A DNA stretch of 64,000 bases from Gloeophyllum trabeum ATCC 11539 (GCF_000344685.1 NW_006920417.1:1187412-1251411); one strand, 5' to 3'; counted from the stretch's first letter, positions 22,201-34,723 are shown. Notes: a model not told the origin generated them from the letters alone. Made by a program: numbers and translations.

Positions 22201-25176
22201 ATGAAGCCCAACGGGAAACCGCGGGGGAGCTATGCAAGACGAGCATGTAATCACTGCAGGCAGAGGTACGTGCGTCCATCGGAATGTGGCACGACGAGAG
22301 AAGTTGAGGATTGTGGCAGGAAGAGCCGCTGCGACGGACATGAACCGATCTGTGGCCCTTGCCAATTGACTGGGCATGAGGTGCGCACAAGACCAGTCAG
22401 CGGATGTGAGAGCAGGCTCAAATCTTGTGCAGTGTACGTGGGGCGCGGAGAGCGCAAAGAAACCCAATACCCGGCAATACGTTGAAATGCTGAAGAATCG
22501 CATCAAGGTCCTTGAGATCAATCTCAAGGCTGCAGAGGAAGAGCTCGCTGTGTACAGGCAGAACAACTCGCCCCCGGCCGTCCAGTTGCCCGCTGCGACG
22601 CTCACCAGCGACTCTCCGGATGCTCTACATACCCCAGAGTCTGATGAGCGCAGCGAGTCCCCCACTTCCCCGGATCAAGATCCCGACCTGGATCAGTTAT
22701 GCACTTCCACCCAACACCTCGTCGTACGTGCCACTTATAGCCTGGAGGTGCCCTAATGCCAACCCAGCTCTGTAGCTGCAAGACAGCGACCTCCAAGTAT
22801 TTGGCCCGACGTCTGTCTACCGCCTGTCTCCGAACGTGTCCGCTCCTCCACGCAGCCCGAAGATAGCTGACCGCTACCGCTTCGACTACGGTCGCATTCT
22901 GGATGATCGATGGCGGCGCTACCTTCCGTCAGACGTTTCCCTTGACCGCGGAGACCATGACTTGTGTGTGATCGCTCGCCTACTACCGTTTGTACGCCCA
23001 CTGACCCCTTCTGGACCCAGCCTGCTCGATCTGTGCTTCAAGTTCTTCACGTCCTGGTGCATGCGCGTCGTACCGGAGCTTTTCCTGCGCGACATGTACG
23101 TCTTCTTGAGCGTATCCGAGACAGAGCCGCCGCCGAAGACGGCACACTACTCACCGATGCTGCACAACGCGCTCCTCGCGCTCGCGCTCGCGTTCTCGGA
23201 CAAGCCGCACCTGCGCGACGTTGAGACCCGCCGGCGCTTTGCCGCGCAGGCGAAGAAGGACATCGAGACGGAGTGTGAGCGGCCGAACATCAGCGTTGTG
23301 CACGCCCTCTCGCTCATCGGCAGCTTTCATTCGACCCAGGGGGAGCAGACGCTTGGGTACATGTACTTTGGTAGGTCCCGGTCGTCACACTCTAGGTAGG
23401 ATCATGTTGACAATCCCGGCAGGCATGAGTAGCCGGATGAGTCAAGCGTGTGAGTCCGCACAGTAAACTTGGGAACCTTCAGCGGGACTGACGACCTCGC
23501 CATGCCTCATAGTGGGTCTTAGCATCGACTGTTCACCATGGGTGAAATGCGGCGTAATCACAGATGACGACATGCTCGCCCGAAACTGGGCCTACTGGAC
23601 AACATTCTCTCAGGTGAGTTTCTAAGCTTAGGTGTGTCTATTCAGCGCTGAGTATTGGTGCCTAGGACGTTTGCTGGTCTCTCCACGTCGGCAGGGAGTT
23701 CTGCGTGCCCGAGCCGTCCGACAAGCAGAAGATCCCGGTGCCTTTCGTTGATTCCGAGTTTGACCAGATCACGTACATGTGTCCGGAACCGTTCTTCAAT
23801 GTTCCGGCGCAGCCCAGTCTGCTATCAAGCACGTTCGCTGCGAGCTGTGACTTGCTGAAGATTGCTAGGCGGATCATGGAGATTGTGTATGTATTACTTT
23901 ATGATGGCTCAAAGGCACGAGAAGACTAAAGCTACCTTTCCTTGTCAGGAACGGCTTGACGAATAGGACACGGTACGAAACGCAACTCAAATTGATCAGC
24001 GAGATTGAGTAAGAGGCACAGTGGCTTGGTACGAAGCGTCGTATTGATCCCCATCCTCCACCCAGTTTGCAGTTGAATGGGTGGAAAGACGCGCTCCCGA
24101 AGGACCTCGACCTGACGCACTCAAACCGGATCACCGCCCTCCCCCACCGATTGATGATGCATCTGGCCTACTGGTGGTGCTTTATCCTCCTGCACCGGCC
24201 CTTCTATCGCCGGCCTCGTCCTGTTCACGGCACAGCCGTGCAAGATCTCGACCACGTGAAGGTACGTCCGTCTATCTGCACTACTCATTCGCAAATGCTA
24301 ACCCTCGGCCAGCTCTGCAACGCCGCTGCCAACGAAGTCATGAAAATCCTCGAAACCTGGTCGACGCTCTACTCGCTACGCTACGCGCCGATCACAGTCA
24401 TCCAGGTCGCGTACTCCGCCGGCACTGTCTACACACTCTCGTCTGTGCAGGCGATGGCGCGCCCGCGTCTCGCCGAGGTCGCCCTTGCCACCGCCGTCGG
24501 CAAGGCGGAGCTGTGCATCTCGTACTTGAGGGAGACGGGCCGCAGCTGGGAGTGTGGGAATCAGGTGGCGGATATATTGCAGGGTTTGCTGCAAAAGCAG
24601 CTACGTGCACGTTTGGAGATGCGTGCGGTGGACCGCCCGAGGTTGCTGGTGCAGACGCAGATCGCGCACTCGCAGCCTCACTCTCACTCCCACTCGCATC
24701 CACACTCGCACGATCAGTCCCAGCCTGATACGCGGTCTCCGCCGGTAGCGCACCGCCCCCCTGAACTTGACTACTCCCACCCGTCTATGTCTTCCGGCGC
24801 CGGTTCCTCCCTCTCCTCTCCAACCTCGCTGTCAGACCCGACCAACACTATGCAATACCTTCTCTCCCACTTCGGCAGCGACAACTCCTCGACCTTCCCA
24901 CACCAGCCCGTGCCCGACGACCCTGATACAACAATGTCGTGGCCGCTCTCGTATGGCGGGATCCCGGACATGGGCGTGGGCATGCTCAATGGGGAGAGCT
25001 TCCCGCGCGTGCCGTACACGACGTTCACCTCCGGCGGGTTCGGGTTTGGGTCCCCTGAGATGGGCTTCGTCGCAGGCGCGAGCGGGAGTGGGGGGAGTTC
25101 TGAGATGAGCGCCGACGAGGTGGCATTCTTGAGGGGGTTCGTGGGGGAGGAGGGGCAAGGGTGGCAGGGCAGGTGA
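22201..25176 (+). CDS. Zn2Cys6 transcription factor with fungal-specific regulatory domain
   Basis: Eleven exons: 22201-22265, 22320-22380, 22433-22723, 22776-22963, 23021-23370, 23423-23449, 23513-23613, 23666-23886, 23949-24008, 24066-24261 and 24313-25176, giving 807 residues. The binuclear cluster is assembled across three exons, with Cys16, 19, 26, 33, 36 and 43 (C-x2-C-x6-C-x6-C-x2-C-x6-C). A coiled-coil linker follows (KKPNTRQYVEMLKNRIKVLE and on), which in this family gives dimerisation. The middle homology region contains LLDLCFKFFTSWCMRVVPEL, MLHNALLALALAFSD, GEQTLGYMYFG and LGLSIDCSPWV. This matches the fungal-specific domain of xylanolytic-activator-like factors. The C-terminal third is low-complexity, with a His/Ser stretch near 24660-24715. 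It is a nuclear DNA-binding regulator, and its target pathway cannot be read from sequence. It is divergent from the monooxygenase gene. Confidence 0.9.
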
Positions 25177-26125
25177 GGTGTGCTGGAATCGGGCTAGCTG
25201 CTATGTAATGGTGCAGTTGTAGGAATGTATGAACGATTGTATTATCAGGCTTGTCAGGTTTGTACTGGGCAGTACTCATGTGGTATATGTATGTATGCAT
25301 GTATGTACTAGGGTCTATCGATAAATCAGAGCGTGTGCGCCGAGTTATCTGCGTGATCACGGTCCACCATCGAGGGAGCCGTGGCCGACGACCAAAGTGC
25401 ATGGATTCGTGAAGCGCAAATGGACGGTATGGTGGAGCGATGGTTTGCGCTGCTGGTAGACCTGCGCAGGACGGTGATGAGGTGAAAGGACAACGTGGGG
25501 GCAGACATTAGCAGAGAAGCACACTGCTGAGTGTTCAGGAGGATCCAGTCGTATGATAATTGTTTCAGCGAAAGAGCACTTCCGTTGAATGATCGACAGA
25601 CATCGAGGCCGAATGGTAGACTGACGGAGTGACCCTATCTCGAGGGGCACGAAGGGGAAGATGTTTCGTTGTCGACTCTTGGAGGTCCTTGTATACTTCG
25701 CCTAATGATGAGTAATGAATCGCGGCATATCTCGCGTTCATAAGACATTGCAGCAACAACTCACGCTCACTTCTGCGGAAGCGGGTGTGCGAACCGAGAC
25801 GGGTCGTCCATGAAACTATTGTGGCCCATATGTGCTTATGAGCTAACTCCAAGCATCGCAGCGCTAGCAAAGCCAACGCCTGGCAAAGCACGCGTGATGA
25901 TAGCGGACCCAGGATTTTCATGACAAGTAGCGGACTCCAAGACGAGAGTACGCGCTGGGTTGAGGCAAACGCGCACTCTGCTATTTCTGTCGGAACGGAT
26001 CCCAGGCAACACGAGCTGTGAAGGGCTTGCATGTCCGTCCAGCGCTCTGCTCCTCGCCTTTTGACTACTCAGGCTCTGCTCGTATTCAAGAGAAACTGAC
26101 CGCGTCGCTGACCTACTCTTTCTCG
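25177..26125. other. Intergenic region upstream of the NLR
   Basis: About 950 bp. A minus-strand frame at 25565-26032 (155 codons) has no recognisable domain and is not called. Presumably contains the NLR promoter. Confidence 0.45.
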
Positions 26126-29100
26126 ATGCCTGCTAAGGCTGCCGTCACGGTGGCTGGTCCTCCCGCCTTCGTGCTCGAAATCAAGAGTGAGTGGAGTCTC
26201 CAATGCAGACGGCGTCGAGCTAAGCCGTGTCGTAGATATCAAGTTTAGCGCGAATTCCGAGGATGGTATCCAGCGTGGACCATGGAGGAGCCATAAGATA
26301 TATCTTTCAATTTCCATCGGAGGCATCAAGGATAAGACAAAGCTCATAACTGCGAAGGGAAGGATGGTGCAATGGGACGACATGCTGTCCTTGTGAGCAG
26401 CTTCTTCTATTGTCATTTGTCCCTCATCTAACTGCACATGTCTCAAACCCAGTTACAACGCTCGAATCACTAGCGACGCCGACAGCACTCAAATCGCTGC
26501 CGACACTATACTAGAACTTTCTTTGAAAGTGAAGCATTACATCCGCACCAGGCTGATCTTTACTATCCGGGAGAATGTTGCGACACTCCTTCATTCGTCC
26601 TCTGAACAGCATTGTATGTCCTCTCCAGCATCATATGCTCCCTTCCCTCATCATTTGCTAGCAGTTGTCCAAGACATCACACTTCAAGGATTGTCCTATC
26701 GGATTCAGTTTGACATTATAAAGTGCACTCCTTCAGAGCATGCTGCAAATATTGCTGCTGAGGCATCAGCTGCTATGGGGAAAATGAACATATCTCAGAA
26801 TCTGCCTTCACCACCTGATTCAGCTGCAGGGAGTACTGTAACAGATACAGTATCTGCCTTGGCACCCCTCCTTGCCACAGCTGATGTTGTTGACAAAGTA
26901 GCAAGTGTAATTTCTCAGGTGACTAACATTGGTAATACCTCATTCCAAGTGCTGAGAAGCCTTGATGTTAGATCCATCCCTGGGCTAAGATGGCTCATGA
27001 CATCCTCTTTATGGGCTATCAGGTTGTGAATTAATCTTTCAGATACTGATTTCAGTTCTGACTCTTGCAATTTGGCCAGGTCATCAGAGATGGGGTGGAC
27101 CGTGACAGCAAAATGCAAGAACTCATGGCTACTGTCAAGGTTACATGTGACTTTGCAAAGGATGCAGTTGCTCGTCAAGATCTGGCTGATGGCCAGAAGA
27201 ATATCATCATCAAGATGCTGCAACAGGTTGTAGAATGTTGTCTCTTTATCAGGGACTACGCCAAGGATGAGTCTTTTGGTAAGAAATGGGCTCAACTGTT
27301 GTTGTGATGTGTGCTCTACATTTACATGGTATTATAGTTGCCCGAGCATGCAAGCAAGCTTTCAAAGATACTGATGAACTCATTGATAAATACAAGGCAA
27401 AGTTTGAGGAATATAGGAGAGCCTTTGACTCCAACAATATACACCAAATCCAGATTGAGTGCATCCAGATCATGGACAAACTGGAACAAATGGGTAAGAC
27501 TAATATCATCTTGATTTCATGCCATTATATGAAAACATTGGAGAAATAGATCTCAAGGATATTCCTTATGCTGCTGGTGCTTCATTTCAATCCTCCAAGG
27601 CTTGCTTACCTGGTACTCGCAAGGCTCTCCTGGATGAAATATCTCAGTGGATTATTGGGGACAAAAAAGAACAGATCTTTCTACTTACAGGTGGTGCTGG
27701 GACTGGTAAATCCACAGTGGCCCATACTATTGCAAGACAGTTCAAGGATTTGGGCCGACTAGGTTCTCCATTTTTCTTTGGGACAGGTGGAACGCCTCTT
27801 GAGCTCTTTGGCACCATTGCCCGTGATCTCTCTGCGCTTATTCCAGAAGTGAGGGCAAGACTGTCAAAAGTTGATACTTCATCTCGCAATACCCCAGATA
27901 TTGCAGATCAATTCAAGTACTTTCTGCTTGATGCCACCAGTGGACTTGAAATTGTGGGGCCTGTGGTAATAGTCATTGATGCCCTGGATGAAAGTGGAGA
28001 TATTCACGCCTGTAAAAGGTGTCTGGAGATCTTGGCCAACAATATCCACCTTCTTCCACCCAGCTTCCGCTTTCTTCTCACTTCTCGCCCAGACCCTAAT
28101 ATCGAGAAAGCTTTGCCCCAGGCATGCAAGAAGCAGATGGAACGTGTTCAAGGAACTTCCAGGGATATCTCAGAATATATTTTTGCCACCTTGAAACCCC
28201 AGGGCAAATTATTGGAAGGTCTCCCAACTAATACTTGTGAAGAGCTGGCTAAACATGCAGGAGACCTATTTCAATGGGCATCTGTGGCCTGCAATTTCAT
28301 CAAGGAGCAAGTGGAATGGGAAGAAGCAGGAGTTCTTCCATCACAGAAATTCTCCCAAATTATTTTGAATGCCTCCCGGAAATCCACACAAGATCTGAAT
28401 GGTCTTTATAGAGAGGTCCTCAATAGACTCTTCCCAGAGGAGAGGGAGGCAGCATTGAGACTCTTCCACAGTTTCGTTGGGCCAATCCTGGCATCATACC
28501 AAGCACTCTCAATGAAGAGTCTGTCTAGGTTGCTCTCTGAGCCTTTGGAGAATATCCAAGAGGTCCTGAAATTCATGGGCCCATTCTTGGATGGTGTAGC
28601 ACCTAAGAGCAACCTGCCTATTCGACCTCTGCACCAGTCCTTCTATGAGTTCCTGACAACCTCTGACCAAGCAGGGCGGTTCTTCATCAACCTCAATGCA
28701 CACCATCAGATGTTGTTGGAAAGGTCACTGGACTTGATTAACCATGACCTCACCTTCAACTACTGCAGGCTCCAAACATCTCACAAATCCAACTTGGACC
28801 AAAAGTATGATGAACCAAGTGTGGAAATCTCATATGCCTGTCAATATTTTGGAAAGCACCTAGAAGAATTGCAGATGCCACAAAATTCACAATCTGCCAC
28901 CAGGACCCCACAAATGGATACACTGGTGCATCAGTTCCTGACAGAGAAACTCCTTGCTTGGTTTGAAGTACTGAGCATCTTGAGAAGGTTGGATGTTGCA
29001 TGCCCAGCCTTGCTTCACCTGGCTAGATGGATGGTGAGTATCAAACCCTTGTACATGATTATGACAGTTGACTAATCCTTGGCCAAACTCAGAAGGATTC

Positions 29101-32100
29101 AGAGCTTTGCAGCTTTGCAGAAGATGCAGCTCAATTCATTCTCTACTTTGGATTGCCCATAGCAGTATCAGCACCACACATCTATCTCTCAGCAATGCCC
29201 TTTGCCCCAAGCACTTCTCTTGTTGCACAGAACTATCAAGCATCTCTTGTAAAAGCACTCACAGTCACAGAAGGCAAACTGAACAAGTGGCCTGCGCAGC
29301 AAATGGCAATCCACACTCAATCAGTAGTTCACTCACTTGCCTTCTCCCCTGATGGGAGGTGCATCGCCTCTGGCTCATGGGACAACACAGTCAGGGTGTG
29401 GAATGCTCAGACAGGAGAGCCAGTGGGTGTTCCTCTCACAGGGCATGAAGCTCAGGTCAATTCTGTGGCCTTCTCCCCTGATGGCAAGTACATTGCCTCT
29501 GGCTCAGATGACAAGACAATCAGGGTCTGGAATGCTGAGACAAGAGAGCCGGTGGTTGGACCTCTCACAGGGCATGAAAATTGGGTCACTTCTGTGGCCT
29601 TCTCCCCTGATGGCAAGTACATTGCCTCTGGCTCATGGGACAACACAATCAGGCTGTGGAATGCTCAGACAGGAGAGCCAGTGGGTGAGCCTCTCACAGG
29701 GCATGAAAATTGGGTCACTTCTGTGGCCTTCTCCCCTGATGGCAAGTACATTGCCTCTGGCTCATGGGACAACACAATCAGGGTGTGGAATGCTCAGACA
29801 GGAGAGCCAGTGGGTGTTCCTCTCACAGGGCATGAAGCTCAGGTCAATTCTGTGGCCTTCTCCCCTGATGGCAAGTACATTGCCTCTGGCTCACATGACA
29901 AGACAATCAGGGTGTGGAATGCTGAGACAAGAGAGCCAGTGGTTGGACCTCTCACAGGGCATGAACTTGGGGTCAGTTCTGTGGCCATCTCCCCTGATGG
30001 CAAGTACATTGCCTCTGGCTCATGGGACAAGACAATCAGGGTGTGGAATGCTCAGACAGGAGAGCCAGTGGGTGTTCCTCTCACAGGGCATGAAGCTCAG
30101 GTCAATTCTGTGGCCTTCTCCCCTGATGGCAAGTACATTGCCTCTGGCTCACATGACAAGACAATCAGGGTGTGGAATGCTGAGACAAGAGAGCCAGTGG
30201 TTGGACCTCTCACAGGGCATGAACTTGGGGTCAGTTCTGTGGCCATCTCCCCTGATGGCAAGTACATGCCTCTGGCNNNNNNNNNNNNNNNNNNNNNNNN
30301 NNNNNNNNNNNNNNNNNNNNNNNNNNNNNNNNNNNNNNNNNNNNNNNNNNNNNNNNNNNNNNNNNNNNNNNNNNNNNNNNNNNNNNNNNNNNNNNNNNNN
30401 NNNNNNNNNNNNNNNNNNNNNNNNNNNNNNNNNNNNNNNNNNNNNNNNNNNNNNNNNNNNNNNNNNNNNNNNNNNNNNNNNNNNNNNNNNNNNNNNNNNN
30501 NNNNNNNNNNNNNNNNNNNNNNNNNNNNNNNNNNNNNNNNNNNNNNNNNNNNNNNNNNNNNNNNNNNNNNNNNNNNNNNNNNNNNNNNNNNNNNNNNNNN
30601 NNNNNNNNNNNNNNNNNNNNNNNNNNNNNNNNNNNNNNNNNNNNNNNNNNNNNNNNNNNNNNNNNNNNNNNNNNNNNNNNNNNNNNNNNNNNNNNNNNNN
30701 NNNNNNNNNNNNNNNNNNNNNNNNNNNNNNNNNNNNNNNNNNNNNNNNNNNNNNNNNNNNNNNNNNNNNNNNNNNNNNNNNNNNNNNNNNNNNNNNNNNN
30801 NNNTGAGACAAGAGAGCCAGTGGTTGGACCTCTCACAGGGCATGAACTTGGGGTCAGTTCTGTGGCCATCTCCCCTGATGGCAAGTACATTGCCTCTGGC
30901 TCATGGGACAAGACAATCAGGGTGTGGAATGCTCAGACAGGAGAGCCAGTGGGTGTTCCTCTCACAGGGCATGAAGCTCAGGTCAATTCTGTGGCCTTCT
31001 CCCCTGATGGCAAGTACATTGCCTCTGGCTCACATGACAAGACAATCAGGGTGTGGAATGCTGAGACAAGAGAGCCAGTGGTTGGACCTCTCACAGGGCA
31101 TGAACTTGGGGTCAGTTCTGTGGCCATCTCCCCTGATGGCAAGTACATTGCCTCTGGCTCATGGGACAAGACAATCAGGGTGTGGAATGCTCAGACAGGA
31201 GAGCCAGTGGGTGAGCCTCTCACAGGGCATGAAAATTGGGTCACTTCTGTGGCCTTCTCCCCTGATGGCAAGTACATTGCCTCTGGCTCAGATGACAAGA
31301 CAATCAGGGTGTGGAATGCTCAAACAGGAGAGCCAGTGGGTGAGCCTCTCACAGGGCATGAACTTGGGGTCACTTCTGTGGCCTTCTCCCCTGATGGCAA
31401 GTACATTGCCTCTGGCTCATGGGACAAGACAATCAGGATGTGGAATGCTCAGACAGGAGAGCCAGTGGGTGAGCCTCTCACAGGGCACGGAGATCTGGTC
31501 AATTCTGTGGCCTTCTCCCCTGATGGCAAGTACATTGCCTCTGGCTCAGATGACAAGACAATCAGGGTGTGGAATGCTCAGACAAGAGAGCCAGTGGGTG
31601 AGCCTCTCACAGGGCACGGAGATCTGCTCAATTCTGTGGCCTTCTCCCCTGATGGCAAGTACATTGCCTCTGGCTCAGATGACAAGACAATCAGGGTGTG
31701 GAATGCTCAGACAAGAGAGCCAGTGGGTGAGCCTCTCACAGGGCACGGAGATCTGGTCAATTCTGTGGCCTTCTCCCCTGATGGCAAGTACATTGCCTCT
31801 GGCTCAGATGACAAGACAATCAGGGTGTGGAATGCTCAGACAAGAGAGCCAGTGGGTGAGCCTCTCACAGGGCACGGAGATCTGGTCAGTTCTGTGGCCT
31901 TCTCCCCTGATGGCAAGTACATTGCCTCCGGCTCAGAGGACAGCACAGTCAGGGTGTGGAAATCTCTGACAGGAGAGCCAGCACATGAACCTCTCAGGAG
32001 TGATCCCTCTTCAGGTGAGTCTACTAAAAGTGTCATTGATGCACTACTGACTATCCACTTGCAATTGCCAGTATTGCTGAGAACTGCTATCCTGGATGAG

Positions 32101-32271
32101 ACTGGTTGGCTGAGGAGTCCCGGTGGAGATCTCCTGCTCTGGATCCCTCCTGTCCACCGCAAGGGTTTCCTGAGGCCAAATGCCCTATTTGTCATCGGTG
32201 CACACCAAACCAGGCTGAACTTGGACAATTTTGTGCATGGGGAGGATTGGGTGAAATGTATTGCGAAATGA
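26126..32271 (+). CDS. NLR-type protein: C2-like, NACHT, WD40 repeats
   Basis: Exons 26126-26186, 26236-26392, 26453-26613, 26665-26918, 26972-27022, 27080-27278, 27338-27493, 27550-29033 and 29093-32271, the last broken by gap 3. The N-terminal ~150 residues (FVLEIKNIKF and on) resemble the C2-like domain common in Agaricomycete NLRs. A helical segment follows (IHPWAKMAHDILFMGYQ, VVECCLFIRDY). The NACHT NTPase has a P-loop GGAGTGKST at about 394-402 and Walker B VVIVIDALDES near 485-493, then a winged-helix region. Sixteen visible 43-residue WD40 units and a C-terminal cap (WVKCIAK end) complete it. Fungal NLRs sense non-self in vegetative incompatibility and probably immunity, with the WD40 array as the sensor. 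Frame shifts by one across the gap; treating the repeated gap flanks as one overlap gives a continuous product of about 1692 residues. True repeat number is uncertain. Confidence 0.88.
29321..31990 (+). repeat. Tandem 129-bp WD40-encoding array with gap 3
   Basis: Each unit encodes 43 residues of the form xxxSVAFSPDGKYIASGS-x-D-x-T-I-R-V-W-N-A. Seven complete units precede the gap, one is cut by it, and nine follow. Units are almost identical at the DNA level. Variation is confined to a few sites: the opening triplet (QVN, WVT, GVS, GVT, LVN, LLN, LVS), the residue before the conserved Asp (W, D, H, E), V/L/M before W, and the GEPVG/REPVV and VPLTGHEA/EPLTGHGD ends. Part of the array is a 258-bp two-unit higher-order repeat, seen from about 29840 to 31200. 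Because 129 is divisible by three, other frames are also open. Confidence 0.95.
30277..30803. other. Assembly gap 3 (527 N) inside the WD40 array
   Basis: The 96 bases before the gap (30181-30276) equal the 97 bases after it (30804-30900) apart from one missing T near the contig edge. The N length should not be taken as real sequence length. Confidence 0.99.
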
Positions 32272-32838
32272 TTGTATAGTCATAGACTTCCATCCTATAT
32301 CCATCATGCATGTACTGTTAACGCTAGCTATCCAGGGGTATCCACTCTGATGCATATCATCCCAATCTTTACATAGTCAGAATGAGCCACATTCCCTGAA
32401 ATCCAGATTCCAGTCGGACCTGTAGATGCTGCCCATATAGCAGCTCTGAACTCATCTCAAGCTGTCTGTATGATTCGAGGAAATATAGGCCGTCCAGTCA
32501 CACTTGCTCCTGGTTGAGGTTGACTCGACATTATGACTTCCCAAAGTGCCATCGTGTACAGTCCATTCCATACATCACATGAACAGATACACTCGCCGCT
32601 ACTCAATGCCACCTGTCTCAATCCCCTTGAGCACGAATGAGATTGCAAGCCTGAGCTCCATCTGAGAGCTGAAGCATACCCAACGAACCGCCCGGCAGGT
32701 CAAAATTATAAGTATAACATTAAACAGCACTGCATCTACGCAAGCGTGATTATACCATAAACATATGAGACAACATAAGCATCAGACCATCCGTCGCCAC
32801 CACCAGTCCGCGGGACACGCACGCACGCACACACAAGG
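32272..32838. other. Convergent 3' region, NLR and SNARE
   Basis: About 570 bp between the NLR and SNARE stop codons. A short ACGC/AC microsatellite occurs at 32815-32835. No gene was recognised. Confidence 0.5.
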
Positions 32839-34353
32839 TTAGAGACACTCGAGGAGGGGTATACCGAGCTTCAGGACAAGACCTATCCGAACAGCGTCAG
32901 TCCCAATTCCGCCCCAGCGCCCCGGGAAAAGGGCGGGACAAAAGACGGAATGCTCACGCACAGCCAACAGCACCACCGCAACGACCACCACAATCACGAG
33001 CATCAAACACAGCGCGCGCCGGCCGGCCTTGCGCTGGTACGCGTGCGCGGTCGTGAGCTCCTCGGCCGCGCCGGAGGTGTCGACGGCGATGGAGGATATG
33101 TTCGACTCGATGTTGTCTGCGAGAACGAGTGTTAGTGAAGACGGTGATGAGGAGGATCAATGGGAGGCGAGTTGGAGAGACGGTGGGGAGGGGAAGGAAG
33201 CGGCAGCGGAGGAGATGGTGACGAATGAAAAGGCGGACGATGGAAGTCGCGCGGGAACCGGCCGCGAAAGAGCGGCGGCGAGGAGAAGCGGCGGCGAAGG
33301 AAAAGCAGCCAAGGGAGAGCGCGGGGAAGAAAACGTTCGGGAAGGAAGGGGCCGCGACGCGAAAGGCGGTATAGAGATGGGGAAGGACGGGCGGCGAAGA
33401 AGCGGTGCCGAACGAACAGGCGGGTAGGAAAAGGGGAAAGACGGAATGGACAAGGTGGGGAAAGAAAAGGCGGCGAAGGAACGCGCGCGCGTATCGAAAC
33501 GCGTGAGAGCGAAATGGGCGCGAACGCGGAGGCATGGCATGCAGGAAGGAAGGAAGGAAGGCAGAGAACGGACACTCACCGATCATCGCCCCCTGCTCGC
33601 CCACGACCGTCCCCAGATCCTTGAATATCTCCGCGAGCTCGTGTATACTGGTCTCGATCTCCTGTATCTCCGCCTGCCTCTCCTCGATCAGGCTCTCCTG
33701 GTACGCGAGCTCGGCGGGCGAGAGCGTGCTCTGCAGGAGCTGCTGCTGCTGTTGTTGTGCGTGGTCGTGGTCATGATAGGGTTCCGAAGGGCCGCCGAGC
33801 TCCTCGTCGGCGAGGACCCTCACGCCCTCGACGACCGTGCGCTGGCGCTCGGCGCTGAGCTGCTGGGCGCGCTGGAAGGCGACGAGGGAGAGCTGGAAGT
33901 CGTGCGAGGTCTTCTGGAGGGGCGTCTTGCGGTGGGGCTGGAGCCATCACAGTTAGCGCTGAGAGGAGCTAGAGCGCCAGAGTAGAGGCGCACGCACCAG
34001 CTTCGCGCCGAGCTTCGCGAGCTCCTTGAGGTCGTCCGACCCGCGCTTGGCCATCGCGCGCGTCGTCTCCGTCAAATCATGCCTGTCCCTCGTTCATCAA
34101 TCTCCCCTCTTCCCACCACACACGACCAACAGGGCACTCACAGGCTCTTCCGCAGCGCGGCGCTATCCCGGCCGGTGCCGAGCTGGTCGAGGAGCTTGGA
34201 GATGCCCTGCACGTTCGCGTTGATCTTGAAGACCTGCAGGCTGAGCGCGGACTGGAGCCGCGCGAACTCGGCGTCCTCGCTGGACTGGGAGTGGGAGGGC
34301 GTAGAGAGGGAGCGCGCGGAGGCGAGGCCGGTTTCGACGTCGGCGAAGGACAT
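32839..34353 (-). CDS. Qa-SNARE, syntaxin/Pep12 type
   Basis: Exons in transcript order 34353-34142, 34082-33998, 33937-33580, 33116-32958 and 32882-32839 give 285 residues. Such proteins sit on endosomal or vacuolar membranes and drive fusion as the Qa partner. The N-terminal half (LQSALSLQVFKINANVQGI, RGSDDLKELAKLGAKL) matches the Habc bundle of the syntaxin-7/Pep12 group. A short Gln run (QQQQQQ) lies in the linker. The SNARE motif is ERQAEIQEIETSIHELAEIF, then KDLGTVVGEQGAMIDNIESN, with the zero-layer Gln in GEQG. A single membrane span (LCLMLVIVVVVAVVLLAV, about 254-271) follows. Intron 3 is 463 nt, far longer than any other intron here, and is pyrimidine-rich on the transcript strand. 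The last 44-nt exon is inferred from a GTGAGC donor and a CTGAC branch-like site; reading on without splicing would give another short tail. Confidence 0.88.
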
Positions 34354-34551
34354 GGTGGGTCGGGAGGGAGGGAGGTATGAGGGAGCTGGTGGGAGGGGGG
34401 GCTGCGTAGGACGGTATCCCTGTGTATTGTAGGGGCGTGAGAGTGCCGCGTGAGAGCACGGGAAGGGTGAAGCGGAGTACGGCTGGAGAGTAGTGTTGCA
34501 CGGAAAAAAGGTACAGTAGCACAAATAATGTAGAAACTAGTGGCAGTGAAT

Positions 34552-34682
34552 CTCAGCCGTATGCGACACGACTATGTATAGCAGTGTATGTACCTAGTGA
34601 CAGTGAATCTAGTACATGCTGTCAGGTACATCAATATTGTAGTGTGGGCATGAAACTCACCTCAGCCGTATGCGACACGACT
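34552..34682 (+). repeat. 22-bp direct repeat pair, spaced 109 bp
   Basis: The 22 bp at 34552-34573 recur exactly at 34661-34682. The preceding CAGTGAATCT is also repeated, at 34545 and near 34603. It lies just left of the transposon at 34724 and could be a local duplication in the SNARE 5' flank. Confidence 0.8.
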
Positions 34683-34723
34683 GAGGGAAAGGAAAAGGGG
34701 AAAGGGGGAAGGGCGCCCGTATA

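Noticed and set aside
25565..26032. 155-codon minus-strand frame upstream of the NLR
   Set aside because: No family resemblance or splice context; left as intergenic.
29337..30806. Second long open frame (+) through the WD40 array, plus minus-strand frames
   Set aside because: The repeat unit is 129 bp, so any frame free of stops in one unit stays open in all. The WD40 frame has the conserved domain and splices to the NACHT exon.
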